The position numbers were made by a program, and so were the translations under genes. From Rhodospira trueperi (GTDB lineage: Bacteria; Pseudomonadota; Alphaproteobacteria; Rhodospirillales; Rhodospirillaceae): a DNA stretch of 64,000 nucleotides. Within the stretch, counting starts at the first letter, position 1; each line of letters begins with the position of its first letter. Of this stretch, positions 1-9,476 are shown in pieces. The notes beneath the pieces were generated by a model that saw nothing but the letters and a program-made list of their open reading frames with translations, made no database searches and was not told the DNA's origin. The DNA is taken from the NCBI RefSeq assembly GCF_900101965.1, contig NZ_FNAP01000003.1:248001-312000 (forward strand). Direction: 5' to 3'.

Positions 1-471
1 TTCGAGATGGCGGCCACGCTCCAGACCGGCACCGGCGATGACGTCCCCGAAACCGTGACGGTGCCCCTGCTCCCGGTCTCGGGGGAGGACCTGCCGACCC
101 GCCGGGCCGGCGAACTCGGCCGGGTCATGACCGCGCGCGGCGCCGCCCCCGGCAGCGTGCTCGTCGGCCTGGCGGAGGGCGACGCGAACTGGATGCGCAT
201 CACCTTCCGAGCGGTGGATGCCGCGCGGTGGAGCCCAGACTTCACCCGGACGCCATCGGACGCGGTGCCGATTGATGAGTCTGTCCCGTCCGATGCCACC
301 CCACCCACGCAGAATCGCCTGGAGGACACTCAAGGGGGTGCCCCTTCGGATGAGGAAAATGGTAGGGTTCGCGCGGAGTCGTTGGCGCCGAACTCAACCC
401 GTGCCACCATGGACGCCCCCGCAATCGACACACGGATCGTCCCCGACGCGCCGGAACGGATGGAACAATGA
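1..471 (+). CDS. C-terminal part of an unidentified protein, possibly OmpA/MotB-like
   Basis: The reading frame is open from the first base of the window, so the gene begins upstream and only about the last 156 residues are seen. The stretch around residues 30-70 (a short helix with paired Arg residues, then a strand ending WMRITFRA) faintly resembles the end of an OmpA-like peptidoglycan-binding domain. The last 80 residues are acidic, proline-rich and look disordered. The stop codon overlaps the start of the following MotB-like gene by 4 bases (ATGA), so the two are translationally coupled. A duplicated MotB/OmpA-type stator protein is the best guess, but the family is not secure. Confidence 0.6.
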   Translation, partial: FEMAATLQTGTGDDVPETVTVPLLPVSGEDLPTRRAGELGRVMTARGAAPGSVLVGLAEGDANWMRITFRAVDAARWSPDFTRTPSDAVPIDESVPSDATPPTQNRLEDTQGGAPSDEENGRVRAESLAPNSTRATMDAPAIDTRIVPDAPERMEQ

Positions 472-1205
472 TCGGCCCGCGACGTACAGCCTCGTCGATC
501 AGCACGGCCTGGATGGTCACCTTCAGTGACCTGGTGGTGTTGATGCTGGCGTTCTTCGTGCTGATGTTTTCGATGTCGTCGTTCAAGGCCGAAACCTTCC
601 AGCGGCTGTCCGCCTCCCTGACCGACACGTTCAACCCTCGTCCCGCGCCGGTTCAGGCATCCAAGGGGAGCGCTCCGGGCGTTGAGGGCACCAGCCGCGC
701 CCCGGGCCAGGGGCTGGGGTATCTGGCGTCCCTTCTGGAAACCACGTTCGCCAACGATGATCGGTTCAGTGGCGCGTTCATCCAGTTGCTGGATGAGCGG
801 TTGATCGTGCTCATGCCCGCCGATCTGCTGTTCGAGGACGGTGAGGCCGACCTTGCCGTCGAAGCGCGCCCGGTGGTGGGCGAGCTGGGCACGTTGCTGG
901 CCAACCTGCGCAATCGCGTGGCCGTCGCCGGGCACACCGACCCGGGGCCGTTACCCGATGGCAGTCCGTTCGCGGGGCCCTGGGACCTGTCGCTGGCGCG
1001 CGCCGCTTCGGTGGCAAACGCGCTGCGCTTGGCCGGCTACATGGCGCCCCTGGAGGTGTGGGGCCATGCCGATACCCGGTTCGATGCGCTGGCGGAGGTG
1101 CCGGACGCCGAGCGCGCCCGGCTGGCCCGCCGGGTCGATATCGTGATTCTGCCCGACCGGCCCGGCCCGGCGCCCTGGACACTCGGACGGGAGGGGGCCG
1201 GATGA
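468..1205 (+). CDS. MotB/OmpA-like envelope protein
   Basis: A 245-residue protein with a single N-terminal membrane segment (about residues 14-36) of MotB type: WMVTFSDL followed by a hydrophobic LMLAFFVLMFSMSS run. The Asp at residue 21 lies where MotB/TolR/ExbD proteins carry the proton-binding acid. Residues about 105-240 form an OmpA-like domain with a GHTDPG turn and a C-terminal RRVDIVILP strand, expected to bind peptidoglycan. The family forms ion-driven stators with MotA/ExbB partners; none is visible here, but the upstream end is cut off. ATGA overlaps join it to the genes on both sides. Whether it serves the flagellum or another envelope machine cannot be told. Confidence 0.82.
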   Translation: MIGPRRTASSISTAWMVTFSDLVVLMLAFFVLMFSMSSFKAETFQRLSASLTDTFNPRPAPVQASKGSAPGVEGTSRAPGQGLGYLASLLETTFANDDRFSGAFIQLLDERLIVLMPADLLFEDGEADLAVEARPVVGELGTLLANLRNRVAVAGHTDPGPLPDGSPFAGPWDLSLARAASVANALRLAGYMAPLEVWGHADTRFDALAEVPDAERARLARRVDIVILPDRPGPAPWTLGREGAG

Positions 1206-4200
1206 TCCGCGCGCTTGCCTCCCTCGCCGCCCTGCTGCTCTGTGCCGCCATCCTGGTCATTGGGCCCGGAACGACCGGCCCCGCATGGGCCGCCGACGTT
1301 CTGGCCTCGACGCATGACGGATACGGCCGGATGGTCTTCCGCTGGGACGTCCCGGTGCGCTACTCGGTCGAGATCCGAGGTGACACCCTGGTCGCCGAGT
1401 TCGACGAGCCGGTGGCCCCGGATGTCATCATGGTGCCGGTGCGACTGTCCGACTACATCGAAGGCGTGGCGCTGTCGAACGGCAAGCGCACCGTCTCCAT
1501 GCCCCTGAAGGACGACTTCACGCTGCGCGTCTTCACGCTGGGCAATGGCGTGGTGATCGACCTGCGGGGCGGCCCGTCCATCGAGGAACCGCCCGCGCCG
1601 CCGCCCGCCGAAACCGCGCAGCCGGCGCCCGAGGAGCCCGGCCCCATCCGCGTCCGCACCGGCAAGCACGACGGCTTCCAGCGCATCGTGTTCGACTGGC
1701 CGCGTCCGGTGGAACACAACCTGGTGGCGGACGGCGACCGCCTGTCGTTGCGGTTCGACCGGCGCGCCCGTCTGGTGGTCGATCCGATCCGCGATGACCT
1801 GCCCGCCGGCTTCATGGATGTGTCCAGCAGCGTGACAAGCGACGGCAGCATCTTCGCGCTGCGCGTGCCGGAGGGCGCGACCGCGCGCACCTACATGGCC
1901 GGCCCGAAGGTCGTGATGGACATCACGATTCCCCCGGAACCGCCTCAGAACGCAGATGCAGGGGACACCGGCGGGGACGAGCCCGTCGAAGGTGAAGAGA
2001 CGGGCGAACAGGTTGCCGCCGCCGATGCGCCGGACGCCGTCGAGCCGGCCCCCGTCGAGCCCGACACGGTGCCTGATGCGAACGCGGAGGCGGAGCCGGA
2101 CGCGGATGCGGCGCCGCCGCCCGAACCCGACGAAGCCCCAGCCGCTACTGAAGACATGGCCGCCCAGACGGAACCGGAGCCCGTCCAGGCAGATGCGTCC
2201 GACGCGGCGGCTCTCGACGAACCTCCCGCAGCCCCCTCGGCGGACAGGGACACGTCGCCGATGACCGGCGCCGAAAATGCCGGGTCCGATCCCAACGCCC
2301 GATCAGACGCGGCCACCACGGAACCGCCCGCGCGCAACGAGGCCGCCTTCGCGCCCATCGCCGAGGGTGGCCCCACCCTGACCCCGGGTGCCGAGGACGC
2401 CATGGCGGAACGGCTGGCCGAGAGTGTCCGCGCGGCCGGCGACCAGGGCGGCGCGGAGGACGGAATCGCGGTGGTCAGCTTGGGGTTCTCCTGGGACCTG
2501 CCGACCGCCGCCGCCGTGTTCCGGCGCGCCGGCTATCTCTGGGTCGTCTTCGACCGCTTCCAGGAGGTGGACCTGAGCCTGCTGCGCCGGTCGGGCGCGG
2601 GTGTGGTCCGCAGTGTCGAACAGGTCCGGATCGGGCCAAGCTCCACGCTGGTCCGCATGACCACCGCGCCCGGGTACAACCCGTCCCTGCGCCGCGACGG
2701 CCTGCTGTGGGTGGTGGACCTGATGCGCCGCCCGCTGCGCCCCGAGCGTCCCATCCGCATCCAGGCTCAGGAAGAATCGCCGGTGGGCGCCCGCCTGCTG
2801 TTGCCGGTGGTCGAGGGCGGCCGCGTGGTTCCCGTGCGCGATCCCGAACTGGGCGATCAGTTCTTCGTGCTGCCGCTGATCCAGTTGGGGCACGGCGTCT
2901 ATCCGGAACGGACGTTTCCGGAACTCATCATGCCGGTGACCGCCCAGGGCATCGTGGTCATACCCCTGTCCGATCGCATCCAGATGCGGTCCAGCCGCAG
3001 CGGCGGCGAAATCACCGCCGAGGGCGGTCTGATTCTGTCGCCGGACACCGCCCGCCTGGAGACACTGTCCAGTCTGGGCGAGGGCGCGCTCAAGGAGGTC
3101 TTCGACATCCCCGGCTGGCGCCGCGAGAGCGAGGACAAGTCGTACTACGAAACCCTCAACGAGATGCGCCAGGCCGTGGCCATCGCGCCGGAGGGTCGCC
3201 GACCCGAGGCCCGGCTGGAACTGGCGCGATTCCATTTCGCCAACGGCTATGCCCCGGAGGCCCTGGGCGTGTTGCGCACCATCGCCGAGGAAGAGCCCGC
3301 CCTGGTCAATACACCGGCCTTCCGCGCTCTGCGCGGCGCCACGCAGTTCATGATGAACCGGGACGGCGAGGCCGTGGACGATCTCAGCCATCCCAGCCTC
3401 GACGACATCGACGAGGCCGCGTTCTGGCGCGCCGCCGCGCAGTCGCGCATGGGCCGGGCCGGGCTTCAGGCGGCCATCCTGGAGGTCACCGGCGGCGTGC
3501 TGGAGAACTATCCGCCCGACGTGCGCATCCCCTTGTCGCTGGTGGCCGCCAACGCCGCCATTGAGGCCGGCGACGATCTGACCGCCAACACCTTCCTGGA
3601 GGCGGCGCGCGACCCGGAGTTCAACACCACCCATGACGAGGCCGCCATCCAGTACCTGGAAGGCAAGCTGCTGGCCACCACAGGCGCCTTCGAGGCCGCC
3701 ATCGCCGCCTGGCGTGAGGCCGAAGCGGGCCACAGCCGTCGACATGCGGCCATGGCCAGACGCGACCGCCTGGACATGGAATACCGCCTCGATCTGATCG
3801 ACACCGAACAGCTCATCAACGGCCTGGAAAGCCTGCGCTTCGCCTGGCGTGGCGGGGCCTTCGAATACGACCTGCTGAAGGAACTCGGCGCGCTCTACCT
3901 GGAGGAAGAACGCTACGGCGATGCCCTGCGCACCCTGCGGCTCGCGGCCTCTTACTTCCAGGACCGTCCGGGCTCCGAGGAACTGATGGCCACCATGCGC
4001 CAAGTCTTCGACACCCTGTTCCTGGACGGCGCTGCCAACGACATGGCCCCGCTGACGGCCATCGCTCTGTTCGACGAATTCCGCGAGTTGACCCCGACCG
4101 GCAACAAGGGCGACGAGATGATCCGCCGTCTGGCCGACCGTCTGGTCTCCGTCGATCTGCTGGACCCGGCGGCCGCCCTGCTGGAACGCCAGATCCGCTA

Positions 4201-4810
4201 TCGTTTGCGCGGGCTCGACCGCGCCAAGGTCGGCGCCCGTCTGGCATTGGTGTATCTGCTCAACCGTCAGCCCAGCAATGCCCTGGAGGCCCTGGAAAAA
4301 ACCCGCTTCGCGCCGCTGCCCGAGCGCCTGGAACGCCAACGCCGGCACTTGAGGGCGCGCGGCCTCGCCGATACGGATGACCCCGAGGCGGCCATTGCCC
4401 TGCTGGAAAACGACCCGACCGAGGACGCCCGGGTGCTGCGCGCCGAGATCCATTGGCGCGACCACAATTGGGCCGAGGCCGCCCGCGCCCTGGGCGAACT
4501 GGTGCCGCCGCCGCCGGAGGGCGACGCCACCCTGGTGGAAAAGGACGCCTTCCGCCTGATCGACTGGGCCACCGCCCTGACACTGGCCGGCGACGAGACC
4601 GCCGTCTCCCTGCTGCGCCAGCGCTATCTTGACGCCCTGGCCGGCACGCCCTTCCGGGATGCCTTCGACCTGGTGACGGCGACCCCGGAATCGGGGGTGA
4701 TCGACATCGCGTCGGTGGGCGGCAAGATCCGGCAAGCCGAGAAGTTCCGCAGTTACCTGACCGCCTATCGGGACAGGCTGCGCGACGAGCGCCTGAGCGC
4801 GATCAACTGA
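1202..4810 (+). CDS. large secreted TPR protein with AMIN-like repeats
   Basis: This 1202-residue protein starts at the ATG overlapping the previous stop (ATGA). A longer open frame extends upstream, but only this ATG is followed by a signal peptide (hydrophobic LAALLLCAAILVIG, cleavage near AWAAD). Two similar beta-rich modules, about residues 32-120 and 150-250, share the pattern H-D-G-(Y/F)-x-R-(M/I)-V-F-x-W, like AMIN-type envelope domains; a third related module is near 440-560. Between them lies an acidic Ala/Pro/Glu-rich linker. Residues about 620-1150 are helical with TPR-like repeats. It is probably a periplasmic scaffold for the MotB-like partner; that role is inferred from the operon only. 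Confidence 0.78.
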   Translation: MIRALASLAALLLCAAILVIGPGTTGPAWAADVLASTHDGYGRMVFRWDVPVRYSVEIRGDTLVAEFDEPVAPDVIMVPVRLSDYIEGVALSNGKRTVSMPLKDDFTLRVFTLGNGVVIDLRGGPSIEEPPAPPPAETAQPAPEEPGPIRVRTGKHDGFQRIVFDWPRPVEHNLVADGDRLSLRFDRRARLVVDPIRDDLPAGFMDVSSSVTSDGSIFALRVPEGATARTYMAGPKVVMDITIPPEPPQNADAGDTGGDEPVEGEETGEQVAAADAPDAVEPAPVEPDTVPDANAEAEPDADAAPPPEPDEAPAATEDMAAQTEPEPVQADASDAAALDEPPAAPSADRDTSPMTGAENAGSDPNARSDAATTEPPARNEAAFAPIAEGGPTLTPGAEDAMAERLAESVRAAGDQGGAEDGIAVVSLGFSWDLPTAAAVFRRAGYLWVVFDRFQEVDLSLLRRSGAGVVRSVEQVRIGPSSTLVRMTTAPGYNPSLRRDGLLWVVDLMRRPLRPERPIRIQAQEESPVGARLLLPVVEGGRVVPVRDPELGDQFFVLPLIQLGHGVYPERTFPELIMPVTAQGIVVIPLSDRIQMRSSRSGGEITAEGGLILSPDTARLETLSSLGEGALKEVFDIPGWRRESEDKSYYETLNEMRQAVAIAPEGRRPEARLELARFHFANGYAPEALGVLRTIAEEEPALVNTPAFRALRGATQFMMNRDGEAVDDLSHPSLDDIDEAAFWRAAAQSRMGRAGLQAAILEVTGGVLENYPPDVRIPLSLVAANAAIEAGDDLTANTFLEAARDPEFNTTHDEAAIQYLEGKLLATTGAFEAAIAAWREAEAGHSRRHAAMARRDRLDMEYRLDLIDTEQLINGLESLRFAWRGGAFEYDLLKELGALYLEEERYGDALRTLRLAASYFQDRPGSEELMATMRQVFDTLFLDGAANDMAPLTAIALFDEFRELTPTGNKGDEMIRRLADRLVSVDLLDPAAALLERQIRYRLRGLDRAKVGARLALVYLLNRQPSNALEALEKTRFAPLPERLERQRRHLRARGLADTDDPEAAIALLENDPTEDARVLRAEIHWRDHNWAEAARALGELVPPPPEGDATLVEKDAFRLIDWATALTLAGDETAVSLLRQRYLDALAGTPFRDAFDLVTATPESGVIDIASVGGKIRQAEKFRSYLTAYRDRLRDERLSAIN

Positions 4811-4917
4811 TACCGACCGACCATGGGATTAACACCTCCGGCTCACGATCACTTCGACGCAATGGTGATGCCGAGTCTTTGAATTGATCGCCGTCGCGCC
4901 CCTTTGGGGAGGGCGAT

Positions 4918-5649
4918 ATGAGTCTTCTGCTCCGTCCTATCCTTCCGCCCGGAGCTGCCCGCACCGTGTTCCGACTGACCCCCGATATTCTGCTGCGCGC
5001 CTATGCCTCCGGGCTGTTCCCCATGGCCCGGGCACGGCACGACCCCAAGGTCTATTGGGTAGAGCCGGAGCAGCGCGGCATCCTGCCCCTGGACGACGTC
5101 CACATTCCCCGGTCGCTGCGCAGAACGCTGCGGCGCGGGACCTTCGAGGTGCGCGTGGACACGGCCTTCGCCGATGTCGTGCGCGGCTGTGCCGAGTCGG
5201 TGCCGAACCGTCCCGAAACGTGGATCAATGAGGAGATCGAGGCCATCTTCCTCGACCTGCACGCGCGCGGTCTGGCCCACAGCGTCGAGACCTGGGCGGA
5301 CGGCCGGCTGGTGGGCGGCCTGTACGGGCTGTCGCTGGCGGCGGCCTTCTTCGGCGAGAGCATGTTCTCGCGCGCCACGGACGCCTCAAAGGTCGCGCTG
5401 TGCCATCTGGTCGCCCGCCTGCGGGCCGGGGGCTACCGGCTGCTCGACACCCAGTTCACCACCGACCATCTGGCCCAGTTCGGCGTCCGCGAGATTCCCC
5501 GCGACGACTACATGACACGCCTGGACGACGCCATGCACATGCCGTGGGGCCGGTTTCACTGCGATTCGGACGAATTCTCCGCCTCGCTGTCCGCACTGTC
5601 CGCCTCGCTGTCGAACCGGTCGGCGCAGTCCAGCACCCACACGTCATAG
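4918..5649 (+). CDS. aat: leucyl/phenylalanyl-tRNA--protein transferase
   Basis: Aat moves Leu or Phe from charged tRNA to the N-terminus of proteins with N-terminal Arg or Lys, which marks them for ClpS/ClpAP degradation in the N-degron pathway. Family motifs are clear: AYASGLFPM near residue 30, WVEPEQRGILPL, the FFGESMFS stretch followed by DASKVAL, and LLDTQFTTDHLAQFG. The length (243 aa) is normal. The start has a strong GGAGGGCGAT Shine-Dalgarno. The last 30 residues are a Ser/Ala-rich tail (SASLSALSASLSNRS) not typical of the family; this tail is read from DNA that also encodes, in reverse, the end of the convergent DUF2155 gene. Confidence 0.95.
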   Translation: MSLLLRPILPPGAARTVFRLTPDILLRAYASGLFPMARARHDPKVYWVEPEQRGILPLDDVHIPRSLRRTLRRGTFEVRVDTAFADVVRGCAESVPNRPETWINEEIEAIFLDLHARGLAHSVETWADGRLVGGLYGLSLAAAFFGESMFSRATDASKVALCHLVARLRAGGYRLLDTQFTTDHLAQFGVREIPRDDYMTRLDDAMHMPWGRFHCDSDEFSASLSALSASLSNRSAQSSTHTS

Positions 5650-6110
5650 ACCGGGTGCTCCAGCGCCGACAGCGAGGGGCTGGAGGCGAACATCCAGCCC
5701 TGGAAGATCCTTTGGGGCGCCTCACCCGGGCGCGTTTCGCTGATCTCCAGGAAGGCGGCGTCCTCCGGCGCTTGGTCGGGGGCCGTGCGACGGCAGGCCC
5801 GCACCAGGACATCAATGCCGCCCAGCGAGACGCTTTGGCCCACCGGCACGTCGATCTGGTCCACGCGTGCCGTCGACTTGTCCAGCCAACGCAGGACAAC
5901 ACGCTCGGTGTTGATGGTGGGGCGGTCGTTCATCGGCATGACCATGTCGGCCTGCCCCTCCGCCTCGGACTGCGCCTCCGTGAACACCGCGCCGATGGCG
6001 GACGCCCCGCCCGGTTCGAACGAAACCGCGCCCAGCAGCAGCGGGGCGAACACAGAGGAGGCGAGCCGAACGGAACGGCGCCCGGATTTATGTACGGTCG
6101 GGTCTGGCAT
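5556..6110 (-). CDS. DUF2155 domain secreted protein
   Basis: A 184-residue protein with an N-terminal hydrophobic signal-like segment (about residues 15-40) and a beta-rich DUF2155 domain: RWLDKSTARVDQIDVPVGQ, then GGIDVLVRAC and GWMFASSPSLSALEHPVYDVWVL in pieces, ending with the conserved Cys-containing strand VLDCAD. The ATG at 6110 was chosen because the longer frame upstream lacks a signal peptide. The family is common in Alphaproteobacteria, often near aat and the acc genes, and is uncharacterised; an envelope location is inferred. Its acidic Ser/Asp/Glu tail overlaps the end of aat by 94 bases, tail to tail. Confidence 0.82.
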   Translation of the reverse strand: MPDPTVHKSGRRSVRLASSVFAPLLLGAVSFEPGGASAIGAVFTEAQSEAEGQADMVMPMNDRPTINTERVVLRWLDKSTARVDQIDVPVGQSVSLGGIDVLVRACRRTAPDQAPEDAAFLEISETRPGEAPQRIFQGWMFASSPSLSALEHPVYDVWVLDCADRFDSEADSADSEAENSSESQ

Positions 6111-6408
6111 GGGCTGCGGCGTCCCCTTCCCGAAACGACAGGGCCAATGGTCACGGGGCATGGCCGTCACCGGCCACCTGACCCGGGTTGTGCCGCGCCA
6201 ATCTGGCGGAAGCAAGGCAGATCCGCAGCGGCCGGGGAGACGAACGGCCCGGCTGCGGCAAAGCGCTTCCATCCCGAGCACCGGAGTGGATCGTGATGCT
6301 CTCCGGTTTCGATGGGTGGCATGCGCGGCCTGACGGATACCGTTTGCGTTTGCTCGGGGTGCGACCGGAGGGCAGGTGGCCGAAAATCAGCCGCTCTCTG
6401 CCCCGTTC

Positions 6409-7968
6409 TCACGGCGCGTTCGCGCGCGGACGCCGCAGCATGCCCTTCACCTCGCCCAGGCGCGCCGCGCCCAGAACCTGCGCGGCCACCCCGTAGACCG
6501 CGATCCCCCCGATCACCAGCCCGGCCAGGGCCAGCGGCCGCCACGGATCGCCCGCCCCCAGGGGATCGGCGAGCGCCCAGGCCCCGCCCCACAACACCGC
6601 GCTCATCAGAGCCGTGGCGAGACCAATGCGCGGCAGCCGCGCCCGCAAGCGTGGGTCCACGGGCAGATGGCCGCGCCGGCGCAGCACCCAGGCCAACGCC
6701 AGCGCGTTCCCCCAGTTGGACAGTGACGCCGCAAGCGCGATGCCGACATGCCCCCACACCTGCATCAGGATCACGTTGAGCACGATGTTGGCGCCCATCG
6801 CGACGGCGGCGATACGCACCGGCATCACCGTGTCCTCGCGGGCGAAAAACGCCTGCGCCAGAATCTTGACCAGCACATAGGAGGGCAGCCCGCTGGCGAA
6901 GGCGACCAGCGCCGCCGCCGTGGCCGCCGTATCGACCGCCGAGAAGGCGCCGCGCTCGAACAGGGTGCCGATCACCGGGCCGGGGATGACCATCAGGGCC
7001 GCCGCCGCCGGCAGCGTGAACAACACGGCCACTTCCAGCGCCCTGTTCTGGTCGTGCGCCGCCGCCTCTCCATCGCCGGCCTTCAGCCGCCGTGACAGCG
7101 CCGGCAGCAGCGCCGTACTGACGGCCACGCCCACCACGCCCAGCGGCAACTGGGTCACCCGATCAGCATAGTACAGCCATGACACCGCCCCGTCGGCCAG
7201 CAGCGACGCCAGGATGGTGCCGATCAGCAGATTGATCTGATAGAGGCTCCCGCCCAGAACCACCGGCACGATACGCTTGCCCAGCAGGCGGACGCGCGCG
7301 GTCAGGCGCGGGACCGCCGGCCACAGGGTCATGCCGACCCGGCGGCAGTGCCAGAACAGCCAGGCGAACTGGATCACACCGGCGGCGAACACGCCCCAGG
7401 CCAGGGCGTGCCCCGGCGTCTCCATCATCGGGGAAAAGCCGATCAAGGCGGCGATCAGCGTCAGGTTCAGCAGGATCGGCGCCGCCGCCGCCGCCGCGAA
7501 GTACCCCAGGGAGTTCAGGACGCCGGACTGCAACGACACCAGCGAGATGAACAGCAGGTAGGGAAAGGCGATCCGGGTCAGCTCCGTGGCCAGTTCCATT
7601 TTGCCCGGCACGGCGTCGAATCCGGGCGCGAACACCACCATGGCCAGCGGCATGAACACTTCCAGCGTCGCCGTGAACACCAGCAGGATCACGGCCAGCA
7701 CGCTGAAGGCCCGGCGGGCGAACATCCGTGCCTCCTCGCGTCCCTCGGTCTCCAGCAGGCCGGCGAAGAGGGGCACGAAGGCGGCCTGAAAGGCCCCTTC
7801 GGCGAACAGGCGCCGGAACAGGTTGGGGAAGCGGAAGGCGACGAAAAAGGCGTCCGAGACCGTGCCGGCGCCGAGCATGCCGGCCACCAGGATGTCGCGG
7901 ATGAAGCCGGTCACGCGGCTGAGAAGGGTATAGCCGCCAACCGTGGCGATGGAACGCAGCAGAGACAT
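6409..7968 (-). CDS. murJ: lipid II flippase MurJ
   Basis: MurJ (MviN) flips lipid-linked peptidoglycan precursor from the cytoplasmic to the periplasmic leaflet. The 519-residue protein has about 14 hydrophobic segments and the family's N-terminal signature: SRVTGFIRDILVAGMLGAG followed by a (D)AFFVAFRFPNLFRRLFAEGAF stretch. The essential charged residues of the first helices (Arg in SRVTGFIRD, Asp in SDAF) are present. The start at 7968 (MSLLRSIAT) is the usual one; a longer frame exists upstream. It stands alone on the minus strand between the DUF2155 gene and a small unknown gene. Confidence 0.96.
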   Translation of the reverse strand: MSLLRSIATVGGYTLLSRVTGFIRDILVAGMLGAGTVSDAFFVAFRFPNLFRRLFAEGAFQAAFVPLFAGLLETEGREEARMFARRAFSVLAVILLVFTATLEVFMPLAMVVFAPGFDAVPGKMELATELTRIAFPYLLFISLVSLQSGVLNSLGYFAAAAAAPILLNLTLIAALIGFSPMMETPGHALAWGVFAAGVIQFAWLFWHCRRVGMTLWPAVPRLTARVRLLGKRIVPVVLGGSLYQINLLIGTILASLLADGAVSWLYYADRVTQLPLGVVGVAVSTALLPALSRRLKAGDGEAAAHDQNRALEVAVLFTLPAAAALMVIPGPVIGTLFERGAFSAVDTAATAAALVAFASGLPSYVLVKILAQAFFAREDTVMPVRIAAVAMGANIVLNVILMQVWGHVGIALAASLSNWGNALALAWVLRRRGHLPVDPRLRARLPRIGLATALMSAVLWGGAWALADPLGAGDPWRPLALAGLVIGGIAVYGVAAQVLGAARLGEVKGMLRRPRANAP

Positions 7969-8113
7969 GCCGCTCCATAGCCGATCCGGTGGCCTTGCGG
8001 AAGAGAGGATCGGACGTCCGGCCGGCACGATCGCCGGCCCGGAACGTCACTGCGGATCAACGACGCGCCGGAGAGCGCCGCCGTCGAATCAAAGGCAACA
8101 AAGGGGCGCGAGG

Positions 8114-8395
8114 CTATTCCGCCGCAACCCTTTCGCACCCCCCGAATCTGGTCTCGAACTCGGCCAGGGCGGTTCTGTATTCCCGGGCCTTGGCCTGATC
8201 GCCACGCCGTTCCGCCTTGTGGGCGGCGCGGTCCAGAACCTCACGGATCGTCAGATGGCCCTTCGGCTGACGCAGGGTCATTTCCGTCCAGGCCGCCGCC
8301 AGCATGGGCAGCAGTTCCTCGCTTTCGGCGATGGCCGCCACATAGGATGACGTGGATGCCGTCAGGGCCTTGATTCGTTCTGGATCCAGCCTCAT
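8114..8395 (-). CDS. small helical protein, unknown function
   Basis: A 93-residue soluble, mostly helical protein starting at an ATG preceded by GGAGG at the right distance; a slightly longer start at 8431 is less well placed. No known domain is recognised. Its core (ELLPMLAAAWTEMTLRQP, then a VLDRAAHKAERRGD stretch) parallels the next small gene upstream in spacing and residues (HLPTIIAAEWTARELARQ, then VLGERAGEARLRGD), so the two look like diverged paralogues. The two genes are co-directional, 170 bases apart. Confidence 0.68.
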   Translation of the reverse strand: MRLDPERIKALTASTSSYVAAIAESEELLPMLAAAWTEMTLRQPKGHLTIREVLDRAAHKAERRGDQAKAREYRTALAEFETRFGGCERVAAE

Positions 8396-8565
8396 CTCTC
8401 GCCTCCAAATCGAAGCGGAACCGCGCTTCACCGCTCCGGAAAAACTCGGTTCCTCATCATCCGCGGATCGGTCTTCCCCATCCGCTCCCGGGTCCCTCCG
8501 GGCAGGTCATCGTGATCGTGTCTGAACGCGCCGCCGTCGTTCCCTGTTGGGGATATGCTCTCCCC

Positions 8566-8817
8566 TCAGAGTCGCGTGCGCTCGCGCGCCATGATCGTTT
8601 CCAGGGCATCGGCCGTGGCGTCGTCGCCCCGCAGCCGTGCCTCTCCCGCGCGCTCGCCCAGAACCGTCTCCACATGGTCGCGTCCGCCCTGACGCGCCAA
8701 CTCGCGTGCCGTCCATTCGGCCGCGATGATGGTGGGAAGGTGCTCCGACGCGGCCAGCGCCTCGACCTCGTCGGCCTCCATCCCGCAGAAGGCGATGCAA
8801 TCCTCCATGGTCAGCAT
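8566..8817 (-). CDS. small helical protein, unknown function (paralogue of the 8.1-kb gene)
   Basis: An 83-residue protein beginning MLTMEDCIAFCGM, with GGGAG about 10 bases before the chosen ATG. The longer open frame reaching 9051 has low-complexity Arg-rich translation and is not believed. Two Cys residues lie near the N-terminus. It shares its central helix pattern with the 93-residue product downstream, including Leu-Pro before an AAxWT motif and an Arg-Gly-Asp turn near the C-terminus. Function unknown. Confidence 0.65.
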   Translation of the reverse strand: MLTMEDCIAFCGMEADEVEALAASEHLPTIIAAEWTARELARQGGRDHVETVLGERAGEARLRGDDATADALETIMARERTRL

Positions 8818-9476
8818 GACGTGAAGCTCCCGTTTACCGCCTTGGCGCCTTTGGGTCTTCCCGCCATGGTGCGCCCATGTCCTGATCGCGCTTCGACCTC
8901 CGATCCCGTGTCGTCCCCAGCGCTTCCTGCGACGCGCCGCCGCGAACCGCGCCTCTTTACCATGGGTCCTTGGTGTCAGCGTGACGTTCCGTCGCGTGGG
9001 AAAACCCAGCGTCTGGAAAAATACGGTAACACTGGTGTAGCAATAACGCAAAGCGACGCCGGAACGATCTGACGAAGCGCAATATGCGCATACGCCATGC
9101 TAAGCGGTTTCATTTGACGGCTTGGCGAGCTTCGCCCTCCGAAAGCATGAGGATCTCTCAATCGCCTCATGTTTTCCTTTGCTCTTTTTGATGCCGCCCG
9201 CCCCTTAAGATACGGAGGCATCCCCGAAAGAACGCGGAGAGATCATTCGAAAGAAGGATCCCAGAAGGCGCCAACCCTTCCAACGGGCACCCCAGGGCAT
9301 TGGAACGACACCGACCGACGAGCGGGGTGGCTCGACGGACTCATGGCCCCCGCGACGCACCGAAGAGAGCGAGACTTCGGGTTCGCGCACCACAGCGCCC
9401 CGACCGCGCGCGGCGTCACCGCATCGACGGAACAACCGCGCGGGTCGAGAGGGGAACGGTTCGTTGATCGCGGGTC
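8818..9476. other. 659-base stretch without a convincing gene
   Basis: Short open frames occur on both strands, but none combines a ribosome binding site with normal-looking protein. No tRNA, clear terminator or repeat was seen. The stretch 9000-9190 is less GC-rich than its surroundings (ATACGGTAACACTGG, AATATGCGCATACGCC), so it may hold a promoter for the small genes downstream on the minus strand. gcvP, often found next to gcvTH, is not here. Confidence 0.5.

Noticed and set aside
2303-4735. An 810-codon open frame on the minus strand
   Set aside because: It is antisense to the TPR protein gene. Its translation is full of Gln, Gly, His and Arg with no domain pattern, as expected for a shadow frame in 70% GC DNA.
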